This document shows, piece after piece, positions 45,070-54,020 of a stretch of DNA of 64,000 nt (within the stretch, counting starts at the first letter, position 1; each line of letters starts with the position of its first letter). The translations under genes and the position numbers were made by a program. This stretch comes from Cupriavidus pauculus. GTDB lineage: Bacteria > Pseudomonadota > Gammaproteobacteria > Burkholderiales > Burkholderiaceae. Location: the NCBI RefSeq assembly GCF_008801835.1, contig NZ_VZOW01000002.1, positions 124,001-188,000 of the forward strand. The letters run 5' to 3'. The notes under the pieces were generated by a model that was not told where the DNA came from, ran no database searches, and saw nothing but the letters and a program-made list of their open reading frames with translations.

Positions 45070-45684
45070 ATGCAACGCCTGGTGCTGGCCTCCAACAACG
45101 CGGGCAAGCTGCGCGAGTTCAACGCGCTGCTATCGCCGCTCGGTTTCGACGTCGTGCCGCAGGGCGCGCTCGGCATTCCCGAAGCGGAGGAACCGTATGC
45201 CACCTTTGTGGAAAACGCGCTGACCAAGGCGCGCCATGCCAGCCGGCTGGCCGGCATGCCCGCGCTGGCCGATGATTCCGGGATCTGCGTGGACGCGCTC
45301 GACGGCGCGCCGGGCGTCTATTCGGCGCGCTATGCGCAGATGGTCGGCAAGCCAAAGACCGACGCCGCCAACAACGCCCATCTGATCTCGCAGTTGGCCG
45401 GCAAGCTGAACCGGCGCGCGAACTACTATTGCGTGCTGGTATTGGTGCGCCACGCCGACGATCCACGCCCGATCATCGCCGAAGGCACGTGGGCCGGCGA
45501 AGTGGTCGACTCCCCGCGCGGCGCGGGCGGCTTTGGCTACGATCCGCATTTCCTGCTGCCAACGCTGGGCAAGACCGCCGCCGAACTAAGCGCCGAGGAA
45601 AAGAACTCGGTCAGTCATCGGGCCGTGGCGCTGCAAGGTCTGGTCGCGCGCCTGCAGGCGGCGCAACTCAAGGTCGGCGCATGA
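45070..45684 (+). CDS. rdgB: XTP/dITP pyrophosphatase (RdgB/HAM1)
   Basis: A 204-residue house-cleaning enzyme that hydrolyses dITP/XTP to monophosphates and keeps deaminated purines out of nucleic acids. LASNNAGKLREF (N-terminal loop), ADDSGICVDALDGAPGVYSARY and GGFGYDPHFL are the family motifs. Starts 18 bases after rph and overlaps hemW by ATGA. Confidence 0.97.
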   Translation: MQRLVLASNNAGKLREFNALLSPLGFDVVPQGALGIPEAEEPYATFVENALTKARHASRLAGMPALADDSGICVDALDGAPGVYSARYAQMVGKPKTDAANNAHLISQLAGKLNRRANYYCVLVLVRHADDPRPIIAEGTWAGEVVDSPRGAGGFGYDPHFLLPTLGKTAAELSAEEKNSVSHRAVALQGLVARLQAAQLKVGA

Positions 45685-46940
45685 TTCCGATCATTCCGGC
45701 CGGCAGCGGCAAGCCGGCGCCCGCCGCGCAGGTTTCACCGGCCGACAACCAGCAACTGTGGCTAAAGCCGGGCCAGATCGCGCTGCCCGGCTCGCCGCCG
45801 CTGTCGCTGTACGTCCACGTTCCGTGGTGCGTTCGCAAGTGCCCGTACTGCGATTTCAATTCGCACGCGGTGCCCGGCAAGCCTGATAGCCACGACATTC
45901 CCGAAGACGCTTATCTGGACGCCTTGCGCGCCGATCTGGAGCAGTCGCTGCCATTGGTCTGGGGCCGACCGGTGCACACGGTGTTCATCGGCGGCGGCAC
46001 GCCAAGCCTGCTGTCGGCGGCGGGCATGGATCGCCTGCTGTCCGATATCCGCGCGCTGCTGCCGCTCGACGCCGACGCCGAAATCACGATGGAGGCCAAC
46101 CCCGGCACGTTCGAAGCCGAGCGCTTCGCCAGCTATCGCGCCAGCGGCATCAACCGGCTTTCGATCGGCATCCAGAGCTTCAACGACCAACACCTGCAGT
46201 CGCTCGGGCGCATCCACGGCGAGCGCGAAGCGCGCGCCGCCATCGACATCGCGCTGACGCATTTCGATAACGTCAACCTCGACCTGATGTACGCGCTGCC
46301 GGGCCAGTCGGTGGAACAATGCCTGCGCGATCTCGAAGCGGCGTTGTCATACGGCACCACGCATTTGTCGCTCTATCATCTGACGCTCGAGCCGAACACG
46401 CTGTTCGCGAAGTTTCCGCCCGCGCTGCCTGACGAAGACCTGGCCTACGAGATGCAGGACATCATCGAAGCACGCACCGCGCAGGCCGGCTATCGTCACT
46501 ATGAAACATCGGCGTATGCAAAGCCGCATCGGGAAGCGAAGCACAATCTCAACTACTGGCGCTTTGGCGACTACCTCGGGATTGGCGCGGGCGCGCATGG
46601 CAAGCTGTCGTTTCCGCATCGCATCCTGCGCCAGATGCGCCACAAGCACCCGGCCACCTACATGCAACAGGCGATGGCAGGCAACGCCGTGCAGGAAGCG
46701 CACGATGTGGCCGCGAGCGACCTGCCGTTCGAGTTCATGCTCAACGCGCTACGCCTGACCGACGGCGTCCCGGCATCGAGTTTTCACGACTACACCGGCC
46801 TGCCGCTGCATACGATCGGCAAGCAATTGGCGGCTGCCGAAAAGAAAGGTTTGCTCGAAGCGGATCCGACCATGATCAAGCCCACTGAACTTGGCAGACG
46901 CTTTCTGAACGACTTGCAGGAGATGTTCCTCAAGGATTGA
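45681..46940 (+). CDS. hemW: Radical SAM heme chaperone HemW
   Basis: A 419-residue radical SAM protein; the cluster motif is CVRKCPYC (Cys 50, 54, 57), followed by the SAM-binding VFIGGGTPSLL. HemW delivers heme to respiratory enzymes and lacks the coproporphyrinogen activity of HemN. A C-terminal HemN_C domain (NYWRFGDYLGIGAGAHGKLS onward) is complete. The first ~35 residues are an extra tail relative to short homologues. ATGA overlap with rdgB. Confidence 0.94.
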   Translation: MIPIIPAGSGKPAPAAQVSPADNQQLWLKPGQIALPGSPPLSLYVHVPWCVRKCPYCDFNSHAVPGKPDSHDIPEDAYLDALRADLEQSLPLVWGRPVHTVFIGGGTPSLLSAAGMDRLLSDIRALLPLDADAEITMEANPGTFEAERFASYRASGINRLSIGIQSFNDQHLQSLGRIHGEREARAAIDIALTHFDNVNLDLMYALPGQSVEQCLRDLEAALSYGTTHLSLYHLTLEPNTLFAKFPPALPDEDLAYEMQDIIEARTAQAGYRHYETSAYAKPHREAKHNLNYWRFGDYLGIGAGAHGKLSFPHRILRQMRHKHPATYMQQAMAGNAVQEAHDVAASDLPFEFMLNALRLTDGVPASSFHDYTGLPLHTIGKQLAAAEKKGLLEADPTMIKPTELGRRFLNDLQEMFLKD

Positions 46941-46994
46941 GGCCAAGCCCCTCGGGATATGCCGCACGCGGGATGCAGAATGCAGGCGCAAAAA

Positions 46995-47027
46995 AAGCCA
47001 CACGCGCAAACGTGTGGCTTTTCTTTT
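46995..47027. terminator. Bidirectional terminator, hemW and lipoprotein gene
   Basis: AAGCCACACG (46995-47004) and CGTGTGGCTT (47011-47020), with A- and T-rich flanks on both sides. Confidence 0.9.
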
Positions 47028-47043
47028 TCTTATCGACGCGCAA

Positions 47044-47574
47044 TCAATACGGCGTTGCCATATCGTTGGCGACACGCGCGCGATCGCCCACGCGCAGGTT
47101 GCCGATATTGCTTTGCGTCACGGTGGCCACGCGCCCGTCGTCAAGGCGAACATTGACGCGATAGACGGTCGAGGTGCTGCTGCCGGCGCGCTTCTCGACC
47201 TGATTGCCGGCCACTGCGCCGCCCACCGCGCCGATGATGGTCGCTGCGGTCTGGCCGCGTCCGCCGCCGATCTGGTGACCGAGCAGACCACCGGCCGCGC
47301 CGCCAATCACTGTGCCCAGAATGCCCGAGCTGCCCTGCGTCGTCTGGATCGGCTCGATCGATTCGACACGGCCAGTGAATACCGATCCGGCCGGCGCCTG
47401 GTAGGTGTTGGTGCCCGGCTGCTCGTAGCCGGCCGGCGGCGGCGCGGTGCTGTAGTTGCCGTAACCGCCATAGCCCGGCTGTGCACAACCGGCCAGGCCG
47501 GCGGCCAGCGCCAGCGCGCCCAGGCCGCCGAGGGCCAGCCACGACCGGGGTTGGTCCTTGCGTTGATCCAGCAT
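47044..47574 (-). CDS. Glycine-zipper 2TM lipoprotein (SlyB/Pcp-like)
   Basis: A 176-residue predicted lipoprotein with Cys 30 in LAGC, a Tyr/Gly/Pro-rich linker, and a glycine-zipper domain (IGGAAGGLLGHQIGGGRGQT, about 90-110, then IIGAVGGAVAGNQVEKR) typical of the 17 kDa antigen / SlyB outer-membrane family, followed by a beta strand region (YRVNVRLDDGRVATVTQS). AGAGGAGAG precedes the ATG at 47574. Probably outer-membrane, function in envelope integrity by analogy. Confidence 0.88.
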   Translation of the reverse strand: MLDQRKDQPRSWLALGGLGALALAAGLAGCAQPGYGGYGNYSTAPPPAGYEQPGTNTYQAPAGSVFTGRVESIEPIQTTQGSSGILGTVIGGAAGGLLGHQIGGGRGQTAATIIGAVGGAVAGNQVEKRAGSSTSTVYRVNVRLDDGRVATVTQSNIGNLRVGDRARVANDMATPY

Positions 47575-47851
47575 GAATATCTCTCCTCTAATGGCTGTTT
47601 GAAAAGCCAACACGCAGCATCGGAAAACGGCGTGTCGCACTGTCTAGGAGATGTGCGACACCCACATGGTTCCGCTGTGTCCGACAAACACCGACAAACC
47701 GCCCGACAGACCGTCGCAATGACGGACCCATCAACAATAGGAGGCGTGCATCCGCATCACAAGCATCACACTGCACCGCCCCGCATCCTTGTATAATGCG
47801 CGGCCGGGCATTTCGGCTGACACGCTACAATGCCCGCAGTCCTTCCGATCC

Positions 47852-47941
47852 GGAAGCGTGGCCGAGTGGTTTAAGGCAGCAGTCTTGAAAACTGCCGATG
47901 GGGTGACCCATCCGTGAGTTCGAATCTCACCGCTTCCGCCA
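47852..47941 (+). tRNA. tRNA-Ser (anticodon TGA)
   Basis: A 90-base tRNA with the long variable arm of the serine class and encoded CCA; anticodon loop CTTGAAA gives TGA. Two possible -10 boxes precede it (TATAAT 47792-47797 and TACAAT 47826-47831). Confidence 0.97.
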
Positions 47942-47947
47942 CATAAA

Positions 47948-47995
47948 AAAATGCCGCGGCGCCGCCTCCCCTAGGGAGACAGTGCCGCGGCATTT
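47948..47995. terminator. Bidirectional terminator, tRNA-Ser and DUF799 gene
   Basis: AAAATGCCGCGGC (47948-47960) and GCCGCGGCATTTT (47983-47995), with a smaller CTCCC/GGGAG pairing inside. Confidence 0.9.
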
Positions 47996-48023
47996 TGCTT
48001 TGCCGCTGCGGGCCGCTGACCGA

Positions 48024-48680
48024 TCAGTCCGACTGGTACTTCGGCGATCGCGGACCGTACAGGATGCCGCCCGGCGTACCGGCGGAGAGCAGCCGCACGC
48101 TGGCCACGCCGGCCATCGGATAGCTGGCGTCCGTGACATGGTTGACCGCCTGCTTGATGGCCGCGGTGACCAGCATCGCGATCAGGTTGCCTCCGCTGTT
48201 GCCGCCGTCGTCCACCGCCACGGCCGTGCCGCTCCACAGCGTGTCGCCGTTCTTCAGGTCGACCAGCTTGGCGTTGGCCGCCACGCGCGTCACGCTGCTG
48301 AACACCTGATAGCGCGAGCCGTAATCGGTCACGGTCACGTACAGCGCGGCGTCGGCGCCGAAGATCTCGCGCAGCTTGTTGGCCGGCACCTGGTGGATAT
48401 CGCCGGGCACGGTCAGGCCGTTCTGGCGGAACGTCTCGTCGACCAGCGCCACGGGCAGCACGTAGTAGCCCGATTCAGCCAGCGGGGCGGTGGCCTGCGA
48501 CAGCATCGAGTAGCTCGCCTTGATGTCCGCCGATTCGTTCAACGGCGGCAGCACGACAATCGAACGCGGGCGCGCGGCCTTGAATGCGGCGTAGTCGACC
48601 TGCTTCTTCGGCATGGCACAGCCGGCGAACAGCATCACGAGGCCCAGCGTCGCGACATAGGTCAGCATGCGGCGGATCAT
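48024..48680 (-). CDS. DUF799 (GNA1162-like) lipoprotein
   Basis: A 218-residue lipoprotein with Cys 21 in LFAGC. The body matches the DUF799 family (ARPRSIVVLPPLNESADIKA, YYVLPVALVDETFRQNGLT, ALYVTVTDYG, LWSGTAVAVDDGG), represented by the meningococcal antigen GNA1162. It is the last gene of a three-lipoprotein operon; the ATG overlaps the DUF4810 stop by four bases. Thought to have an envelope transport or assembly role. Confidence 0.9.
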   Translation of the reverse strand: MIRRMLTYVATLGLVMLFAGCAMPKKQVDYAAFKAARPRSIVVLPPLNESADIKASYSMLSQATAPLAESGYYVLPVALVDETFRQNGLTVPGDIHQVPANKLREIFGADAALYVTVTDYGSRYQVFSSVTRVAANAKLVDLKNGDTLWSGTAVAVDDGGNSGGNLIAMLVTAAIKQAVNHVTDASYPMAGVASVRLLSAGTPGGILYGPRSPKYQSD

Positions 48681-49138
48681 TTGACGCTCCCGGTGACGGT
48701 GTTGGACTTGACCTCGGCCGTGGTGTCAGGCGAGCCCTTGGCGCTGACTGGCGACGCGGCGTCGGCGCTGACATCCTTGCGCGCATCGGTCTTCATATTG
48801 CGCATCAGGAAATCCATGTATGGCGTGGCCTCCGGGAACAGCGTCTTCTCGGTCTGGAATTCCTTGACCATCTGATCGTCCTTGCCCAGATTCAGGTACA
48901 GCATGCCGAGCTGGGCGTGATAGCCCGGCGGCACCAACCCGCCCTTCGCCTTGATCTTTTCCAGACCGCTTTCCAGCGCGATGACCTGGTCTTCCTTCGA
49001 CTCGCCCTTGAAGTATTGATAGACCTGCGCCTGATAGCCTTCCCACTGATACATGGGCTGTGGACCCGCGCAGCCGGCAAGCAGCATGCTCGCCGCCGAC
49101 AAGAACGCCGCGTTACGCAGCGTGACCGTTTGCTTCAT
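48677..49138 (-). CDS. DUF4810 lipoprotein
   Basis: A 153-residue lipoprotein with Cys 23 in LLAGC and a DUF4810 core (PMYQWEGYQAQVYQYFKGES, GGLVPPGYHAQLGMLYLNLG), then a Lys/Asp/Ala/Ser/Thr-rich disordered tail. A TPR-like helical repeat is suggested by YHAQLGMLYLNLGKDDQM. Middle gene of the operon, overlapping DUF799. Confidence 0.9.
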   Translation of the reverse strand: MKQTVTLRNAAFLSAASMLLAGCAGPQPMYQWEGYQAQVYQYFKGESKEDQVIALESGLEKIKAKGGLVPPGYHAQLGMLYLNLGKDDQMVKEFQTEKTLFPEATPYMDFLMRNMKTDARKDVSADAASPVSAKGSPDTTAEVKSNTVTGSVK

Positions 49139-49166
49139 TGTTGTTCTCGTGGATTGGGATGAAGAT

Positions 49167-49844
49167 TTACTGCTGCGTCGGCTTCCAGGCGCCGCTTTCC
49201 ACCGCGTTGACCAGATTGTTCACGGCTTCTCGCATGGCCAGGTCCATCACCTTGCCATTCAGCGTCGAGTCGTAGCTGGCCGTACCGCCAAAACCGATCA
49301 CCTCGCGATTCGACAGCTTGTATTCGCCAGCGCCCTGCGTGGAATACACAACCTCCGACGTGCTGATGTTGACGATATTGAGGTTGACCTTGGCGTAGGC
49401 CACCTGTTCGCGGCCTCGGCCCAGGATGCCGAACAGCTGCACATCGCCCACTTCCTTGCGACCGAATTCGGTGATGTCGCCGGTCACGACGAAATCGGCG
49501 CCCTTGAGTTTCTGCGCCTGATTCTTGATGGCCGCCTCGCGCTTCATTTCGTCGAGGTTTTCACGCTCAAGCACATTGAAGCGATTGGTTTGCTGCAGAT
49601 GGGTCACCAGGCTGGTCTTGGCCTGGCCGCTCAGGCGGTCGATGCCGTCCGAGAACACACCACGCATGTAGTTCGAGCGATTGTCGAACTTGCCCACGGC
49701 AATCGGTGTGCGCACGCCGTTGTACGGGCGGCTGGCGCTTTCCACCTTCTGCACCGGCAAGGCAGTCGACGATTCCGTCGCGCAACCGGCCATGCCGATG
49801 GCGGCGACAACGCCCAGCAGGCAGCAGGTCTTCAGATTCTTCAA
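49167..49844 (-). CDS. CsgG/HfaB-family lipoprotein
   Basis: A 225-residue lipoprotein with Cys 21 in MAGC. The CsgG-like core is recognised by IAVGKFDNRSNYMRG, ERENLDEMKREA, GADFVVTGDITEFGR and VNLNIVNISTSEVVYSTQG. Curli CsgG forms a nine-fold outer-membrane export pore; no curlin genes are here, so this member probably works with its two lipoprotein neighbours. First gene of the operon; the ATG is preceded by GGAGA at a longer than usual distance. Confidence 0.9.
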   Translation of the reverse strand: MKNLKTCCLLGVVAAIGMAGCATESSTALPVQKVESASRPYNGVRTPIAVGKFDNRSNYMRGVFSDGIDRLSGQAKTSLVTHLQQTNRFNVLERENLDEMKREAAIKNQAQKLKGADFVVTGDITEFGRKEVGDVQLFGILGRGREQVAYAKVNLNIVNISTSEVVYSTQGAGEYKLSNREVIGFGGTASYDSTLNGKVMDLAMREAVNNLVNAVESGAWKPTQQ

Positions 49845-50092
49845 TTCAATTCTCCAGATAAGCGAAATGGGCGACGCAAGCCATGCCGCGCCGGCAGGAT
49901 CGAACCAATAAGAGATTCGATAAATTTTTTCGAAAAGCGAAAAATTCTACCGGACGGATTTCTTCGCAACCCTCGATCTGTATCGGACAAAAGACAGATT
50001 TGTTGAGCCTTGGCAGAGGCATCCCCACTTCAGTCGGGGCTGCGCCGATACACGCCCGAACCGGGACACTTCCGACGCAATCGCGCGCCATG
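49845..50092. other. AT-richer control region upstream of the lipoprotein operon
   Basis: This stretch has runs of A/T around 49920-49950, including TAAATTTTTTCGAAAAGCGA, unusual for the window. TAGAAT on the minus strand near 49945 could be a -10. No gene is seen. Confidence 0.4.
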
Positions 50093-50119
50093 AAAAAGCC
50101 CCGCCTTTGCGGGCGGGGC
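50093..50119 (-). terminator. Terminator of the Bug-protein gene
   Basis: GCCCCGCC (50098-50105) and GGCGGGGC (50112-50119), with an A-run at 50093-50097 that is a T-run on the minus strand. Confidence 0.85.
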
Positions 50120-50203
50120 CGATTGTCGCGTGCCAGTGTCTGGCTTGCGAGCGCTTTTCCTGGAACGGGCGAAGACCGGCCGTTGCGGCCGGCCGCGCGC
50201 CGT

Positions 50204-51232
50204 TTACTCGGCGGTGATCTTGCCTTGCTCGATCACATGCTTCCAGCGCTTGAGTTCCTGGTTTTCGAATTCGACGAACTGTTCCGGCGAATTGGCCACG
50301 ACTTCAAAGCCCTGTTCGCTCAGCTTCTTCTGCATGCTCGGGTCCTTGAGCGCGCCGACGATGGCGTCATGCAGGCGCGTCTTGACGTCGGCCGGCAGCC
50401 CCTTCGGTGCGGCCACGCCCTGCCATGAATACACCTCCACATCCTTGACACCGCCTTCGGCCATGGTCGGCACGTTCGGCAAGACCACCGAGCGCTTGTC
50501 CGATGTCACCGCCAGAGCCTTGAGCTTGCCGGTGCGGATGTGCTGCAGCACCGCGTTGACGTTCTGGAATGAAACGTCGACCTGTCCGGCCAGCAGATCG
50601 GAGATTGCCGGCGCGCCGCCCTTGTAGGGGACATGCAGGCCTTCGGTGCCGCTCTTCTGCCAGAACAGCGCGGCCGTCAGATGATCCGACGATCCGGCGC
50701 CCGAGCTGGCAAACGACACCTTGCCCGGATTCTTCTTCATGTACGCGACCAGCTCCTGCAGCGATTTGGCCGGAAAGTTCGGATTGGCAACCAGCACATT
50801 GGGCGCACGCACGGCGACCGTCAGCAGATCGAAATCCTTGGCCGGATCGTATTGCAGGTTTTTTTGCAGGAACGGGTTGACCGCAAATACGCCGATCGAC
50901 GCCACCAGCATCGTGTAGCCGTCAGCCGGCGCGCGCTTCACGAACGTCGCACCGATCGCGCCGGTGGCGCCGGGGCGGTTGTCGATCACGAATGGCTGGC
51001 CGAGTTTCTCGTTCAGCGGCGGCGCCAGCATGCGCGCGATGGTGTCGGTCGATCCGCCGGCCGGGAACGGCACGACTACCGAAACAGGCTTCTGCGGCCA
51101 TGCGGCATTCGCGGCCTGGGCCGCGCCGCTGACCGTAATGCCGGCCGCCAGGGCGATCGCCACGCCGGCCAAGCGGCGCAGCATGCTGGAAATACGCGAC
51201 GCGCGCGGCGCGTGCGAATAAGTGTTGTTCAT
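50204..51232 (-). CDS. Tripartite tricarboxylate transporter substrate-binding protein (Bug family)
   Basis: A 342-residue periplasmic protein of the Bug/TctC family. After a signal peptide ending near residue 40 (SGAAQAANA), the mature domain has the classic WPQKPVSVVVPFPAGGSTDT, VIDNRPGATGAIGATFVK, and GAGSSDHLTAALFW. Bug proteins bind carboxylates and related acids. It lies behind gudD on the same strand, so D-glucarate or another hexarate is a plausible ligand. No TctA/TctB membrane genes are in the window. Confidence 0.92.
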   Translation of the reverse strand: MNNTYSHAPRASRISSMLRRLAGVAIALAAGITVSGAAQAANAAWPQKPVSVVVPFPAGGSTDTIARMLAPPLNEKLGQPFVIDNRPGATGAIGATFVKRAPADGYTMLVASIGVFAVNPFLQKNLQYDPAKDFDLLTVAVRAPNVLVANPNFPAKSLQELVAYMKKNPGKVSFASSGAGSSDHLTAALFWQKSGTEGLHVPYKGGAPAISDLLAGQVDVSFQNVNAVLQHIRTGKLKALAVTSDKRSVVLPNVPTMAEGGVKDVEVYSWQGVAAPKGLPADVKTRLHDAIVGALKDPSMQKKLSEQGFEVVANSPEQFVEFENQELKRWKHVIEQGKITAE

Positions 51233-51388
51233 GGCTTGTCTCCTGCCTGTGTAGGCTTTCTGCTTCTCTGGGAATTGCTTGTGACTGCTGATGATTGCTG
51301 GTCAATGCTGGCGTGCCGCCCGAAGCCGACGGCGCGTCATTACACGCCGTCGTCCGGGCGCACTGACGCATGCCGCCGAGGAATCGAG

Positions 51389-51421
51389 AATCGAGGTCGA
51401 ATCGAGGTCGAATCGAAGTCG
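51389..51421. repeat. Three 11-base tandem repeats
   Basis: AATCGAGGTCG occurs at 51389-51399, 51400-51410 and with one change at 51411-51421, plus a partial AATCGAG just before. Lies between the Bug gene and gudD. Confidence 0.85.
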
Positions 51422-51430
51422 GCTTGATGC

Positions 51431-52798
51431 TCAGCGCACCATGCAGGGCATCTTGTTGTTGAATTTCCAGTTCGGGATCAGGAACTGCATGGCGATGGCG
51501 TCGTCGCGCGCGCCCAAACCTTTTTCCTGATACAGACGATTGGCGCGCGCCAGTGCGTCCATATCCAGTTCCACGCCCAGGCCCGGCGTCTTGGGCACCT
51601 GCACCAGCCCGCCTTCGATCCTGAGCGGATTGCGCGTCAGGTGCTCGCCGTCCTGCCAGATCCAGTGGGTGTCGATCGCCGTGACGCGTCCCGGGGCGGC
51701 GGCCGCCACGTGCGTGAACATCGCCAGCGAGATATCGAAGTGATTGTTCGAATGCGAGCCCCACGTCAGGCCCCATTCCGAACACATCTGCGCCACGCGC
51801 ACGGACCCCTGCATGGTCCAGAAATGCGGATCGGCCAATGGGATATCCACCGAATGCAGGCGGACCGCGTGGCCCATCTGACGCCAATCGGTAGCGATCA
51901 TGTTGGTTGCGGTCGGCAGGCCGGTGGCAGTGCGGAATTCGGCCATGATCTCGCGGCCCGAATAACCGTCCTCGGCGCCGCACGGGTCTTCCGCATAGGC
52001 CAGGATGCCGTGCTTGTCGCGACACAGGCGGATCGCGTCGGCCAGCAGCCAGCCGCCGTTAGGGTCGAGCGTGACGCGCGCATTGGGAAACCGCTCGTGC
52101 AACGCGACGATGGCTTCCATTTCCTCGTCGCCGCGGAGCACGCCGCCCTTGAGCTTGAAGTCGTTGAAACCGTAACGCTCAAACGCGGCTTCGGCCAGGC
52201 GCACCACGCCCTTCGCGTCCATTGCCACTTCATTGCGGATGCGGAACCACTCGTTGTCGGCGTTCGGTTCGGTGCGATAGTCAAGCGTGGTCTTGTTGCG
52301 GTCGCCGACGTAGAACAGATAGCCGAGCATTTCCACGGCATCGCGTTGCTGACCCTCGCCAAGCAGCGCCGCCACCGGCACCTGCAAATGCTTGCCAAGC
52401 AGATCGAGCAATGCCGCCTCGAGCGCCGTCACGGCGTGGATCGCGATGCGCAGATCGAAGGTCTGCAGGCCGCGACCGCCGGCGTCGCGGCTGGCAAACG
52501 CCGCGCGCACCTGGTTGAGGATCGCCTGATATTGGCCGATCGATTGGCCCACCACCATCGGCCGCGCATCCTCGAGCGTCTGGCGAATGCCTTCGCCGCC
52601 GGGCACTTCGCCCACGCCGGTGTTACCCGCGCTGTCCTTCAGGATCACGATATTGCGGGTGAAATACGGACCGTGCGCGCCCGATAGGTTCATCAGCATG
52701 CTGTCGTGGCCGGCTACGGGCACAACGGTCAGTTCGGTGACCACCGGCGTGGCGCCGATCGGCGTCGCGGTCGCGGTGGCAGGGGCAATGGCGTTCAT
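51431..52798 (-). CDS. gudD: Glucarate dehydratase
   Basis: A 455-residue enolase-superfamily dehydratase converting D-glucarate to 5-keto-4-deoxyglucarate. The N-terminal capping domain ([15 protein letters not shown]), the KxK-type base region [11 protein letters not shown], the metal ligands in LDPNGGW and [10 protein letters not shown], and the His/Asp region [14 protein letters not shown] followed by [14 protein letters not shown] are present. It matches the family length. The ATG at 52798 has GGAGA upstream. Divergent from the FadR-type regulator and probably cotranscribed with the Bug gene. Confidence 0.95.
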   Translation of the reverse strand: MNAIAPATATATPIGATPVVTELTVVPVAGHDSMLMNLSGAHGPYFTRNIVILKDSAGNTGVGEVPGGEGIRQTLEDARPMVVGQSIGQYQAILNQVRAAFASRDAGGRGLQTFDLRIAIHAVTALEAALLDLLGKHLQVPVAALLGEGQQRDAVEMLGYLFYVGDRNKTTLDYRTEPNADNEWFRIRNEVAMDAKGVVRLAEAAFERYGFNDFKLKGGVLRGDEEMEAIVALHERFPNARVTLDPNGGWLLADAIRLCRDKHGILAYAEDPCGAEDGYSGREIMAEFRTATGLPTATNMIATDWRQMGHAVRLHSVDIPLADPHFWTMQGSVRVAQMCSEWGLTWGSHSNNHFDISLAMFTHVAAAAPGRVTAIDTHWIWQDGEHLTRNPLRIEGGLVQVPKTPGLGVELDMDALARANRLYQEKGLGARDDAIAMQFLIPNWKFNNKMPCMVR

Positions 52799-52870
52799 GA
52801 AGGTCGTCTCCGAATCCTGGTAAAGGGGCGCCAGGATCGCTTCCCGAGTATCCAGGCAGCGTCCCGCTGT

Positions 52871-52892
52871 TGTCATACGCTAATATATTAGC
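52871..52892. promoter_or_regulatory. Operator-like site and 14-base palindrome upstream of gudD
   Basis: TGTCATACGC (52871-52880) overlaps the perfect palindrome GCTAATATATTAGC (52879-52892). TGTCATACG resembles the words near the regulator and dehydrogenase genes listed below. Confidence 0.45.
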
Positions 52893-52979
52893 TAGTCGCT
52901 GCACTTCCCGTCGCGTGTTGCCGCTGCCCGGAGGCCATAGCGGACCTCTCACAGCAACAACAACGTGTGCGTTATCGGT

Positions 52980-53007
52980 CGTCGTATAACTTATGGCGCA
53001 GTATAAT
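52980..53007 (+). promoter_or_regulatory. Operator-like site and -10 box of the glucarate regulator
   Basis: CGTCGTATAAC (52980-52990), whose reverse complement contains ATACGAC, precedes TATAAT (53002-53007), a good -10. The site would cover the -35 region. Confidence 0.45.
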
Positions 53008-53079
53008 GAGGCCGTCCCCGCGCGGTCAACAATTCGACCGTCAGGGTCATCCCCATACCGGTTTATCACCTGCCACGCC

Positions 53080-53829
53080 ATGTCCAATGCTCCGATGACT
53101 TCGCCCGCTCCCCTGCGCCGCCGCGGCCGCACGCTCGCCGAGGAAGTGGTTGGCAACCTGACCGACAACATCCAGCAGGGACGGCTGAAACCGGGCGACA
53201 AGCTGCCGACCGAATCCGAAATCATGGCCACGCTCGGCGTCAGCCGCACCGTCGTGCGCGAAGCGCTGTCGCGCCTGCAGGCCAGCGGCTTTGTGGAAAC
53301 CCGCCACGGCATCGGCACTTTTGTGCTCAATCGCCCGGTGGAAAGCCATTCGCCGTTTCGCATCGATCCGTCGGCCATGGTGACCGCGATGGACGTGCTG
53401 GCCATGCTGGAATTCCGCGTGAGCCTGGAAGCCGAAGCCGCCAGCCTGGCTGCCACGCGCCGTACCGACGAGCATCTGCGCGCCATGCGCCGCGCGCTCG
53501 ACGACATGAAGCGCAATGCCGCGGAAGGCAGCGACGCGGTCGGGTCGGATTTCGAATTCCACCTGTCGATCGCGCGCGCCACAGGCAATCGCTATTTCAC
53601 GGACATCATGGGTCATCTGGGCACCATGGTGATTCCGCGCAGCCGGCTGCAGGTCAGCCAGCCCGAGCGCGAGCAATACCTCGAGCGCGTGAACTTCGAG
53701 CACGAAAGCATTTACGACGCCATCGAGCGCCGCGACCCGGAAGCGGCCAAGGCGTCGATGCGCATGCACCTCACCAACAGTCGCGAGCGCCTGCGCAAGG
53801 CGTCCGCCCTGGCCGGATCCCCGGTCTAA
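53080..53829 (+). CDS. FadR-type GntR/FCD regulator of glucarate genes
   Basis: A 249-residue regulator: winged helix (about 13-80: RGRTLAEEVVGNLTDNIQQG, GDKLPTESEIMATLGVSRTV) and an FCD domain (95-235: MLEFRVSLEAEAASLAATRR, FEFHLSIARATGN). It sits between gudD and the dehydrogenase gene, divergent from gudD, so a hexarate sensor is likely. The ATG at 53080 precedes MSNAPM; another Met six codons on is possible. Confidence 0.9.
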   Translation: MSNAPMTSPAPLRRRGRTLAEEVVGNLTDNIQQGRLKPGDKLPTESEIMATLGVSRTVVREALSRLQASGFVETRHGIGTFVLNRPVESHSPFRIDPSAMVTAMDVLAMLEFRVSLEAEAASLAATRRTDEHLRAMRRALDDMKRNAAEGSDAVGSDFEFHLSIARATGNRYFTDIMGHLGTMVIPRSRLQVSQPEREQYLERVNFEHESIYDAIERRDPEAAKASMRMHLTNSRERLRKASALAGSPV

Positions 53830-53889
53830 AATCATGCACCCGGCGGCATCACCGGCCGGGCGTCAGCGGTTGCGAGGCACCGCGTGATG

Positions 53890-53909
53890 TCATATGATGT
53901 CTTACGACA
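53890..53909. promoter_or_regulatory. Operator-like repeat upstream of the dehydrogenase gene
   Basis: TGTCTTACGACA (53898-53909) has exact TGTC/GACA arms; a second ATGTCATATG copy lies just before it, giving two GATGTC repeats. Related to the TGTCATACG and CGTCGTATAAC words near gudD and the regulator. Confidence 0.45.
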
Positions 53910-54020
53910 AAAACACTACAGCCCAATCCGGGTGGCGACGAGCATCTTGCTGCCCTTTCATTGCGTGACAGTATTCACGCCGTCCCTTTCGGTTTTTCTT
54001 CTCCCGCAGGACCCAAGATC

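Noticed and set aside
49167..49844. A curli secretion locus
   Set aside because: Only a CsgG-like lipoprotein is present; no curlin, CsgE or CsgF-like genes are nearby.
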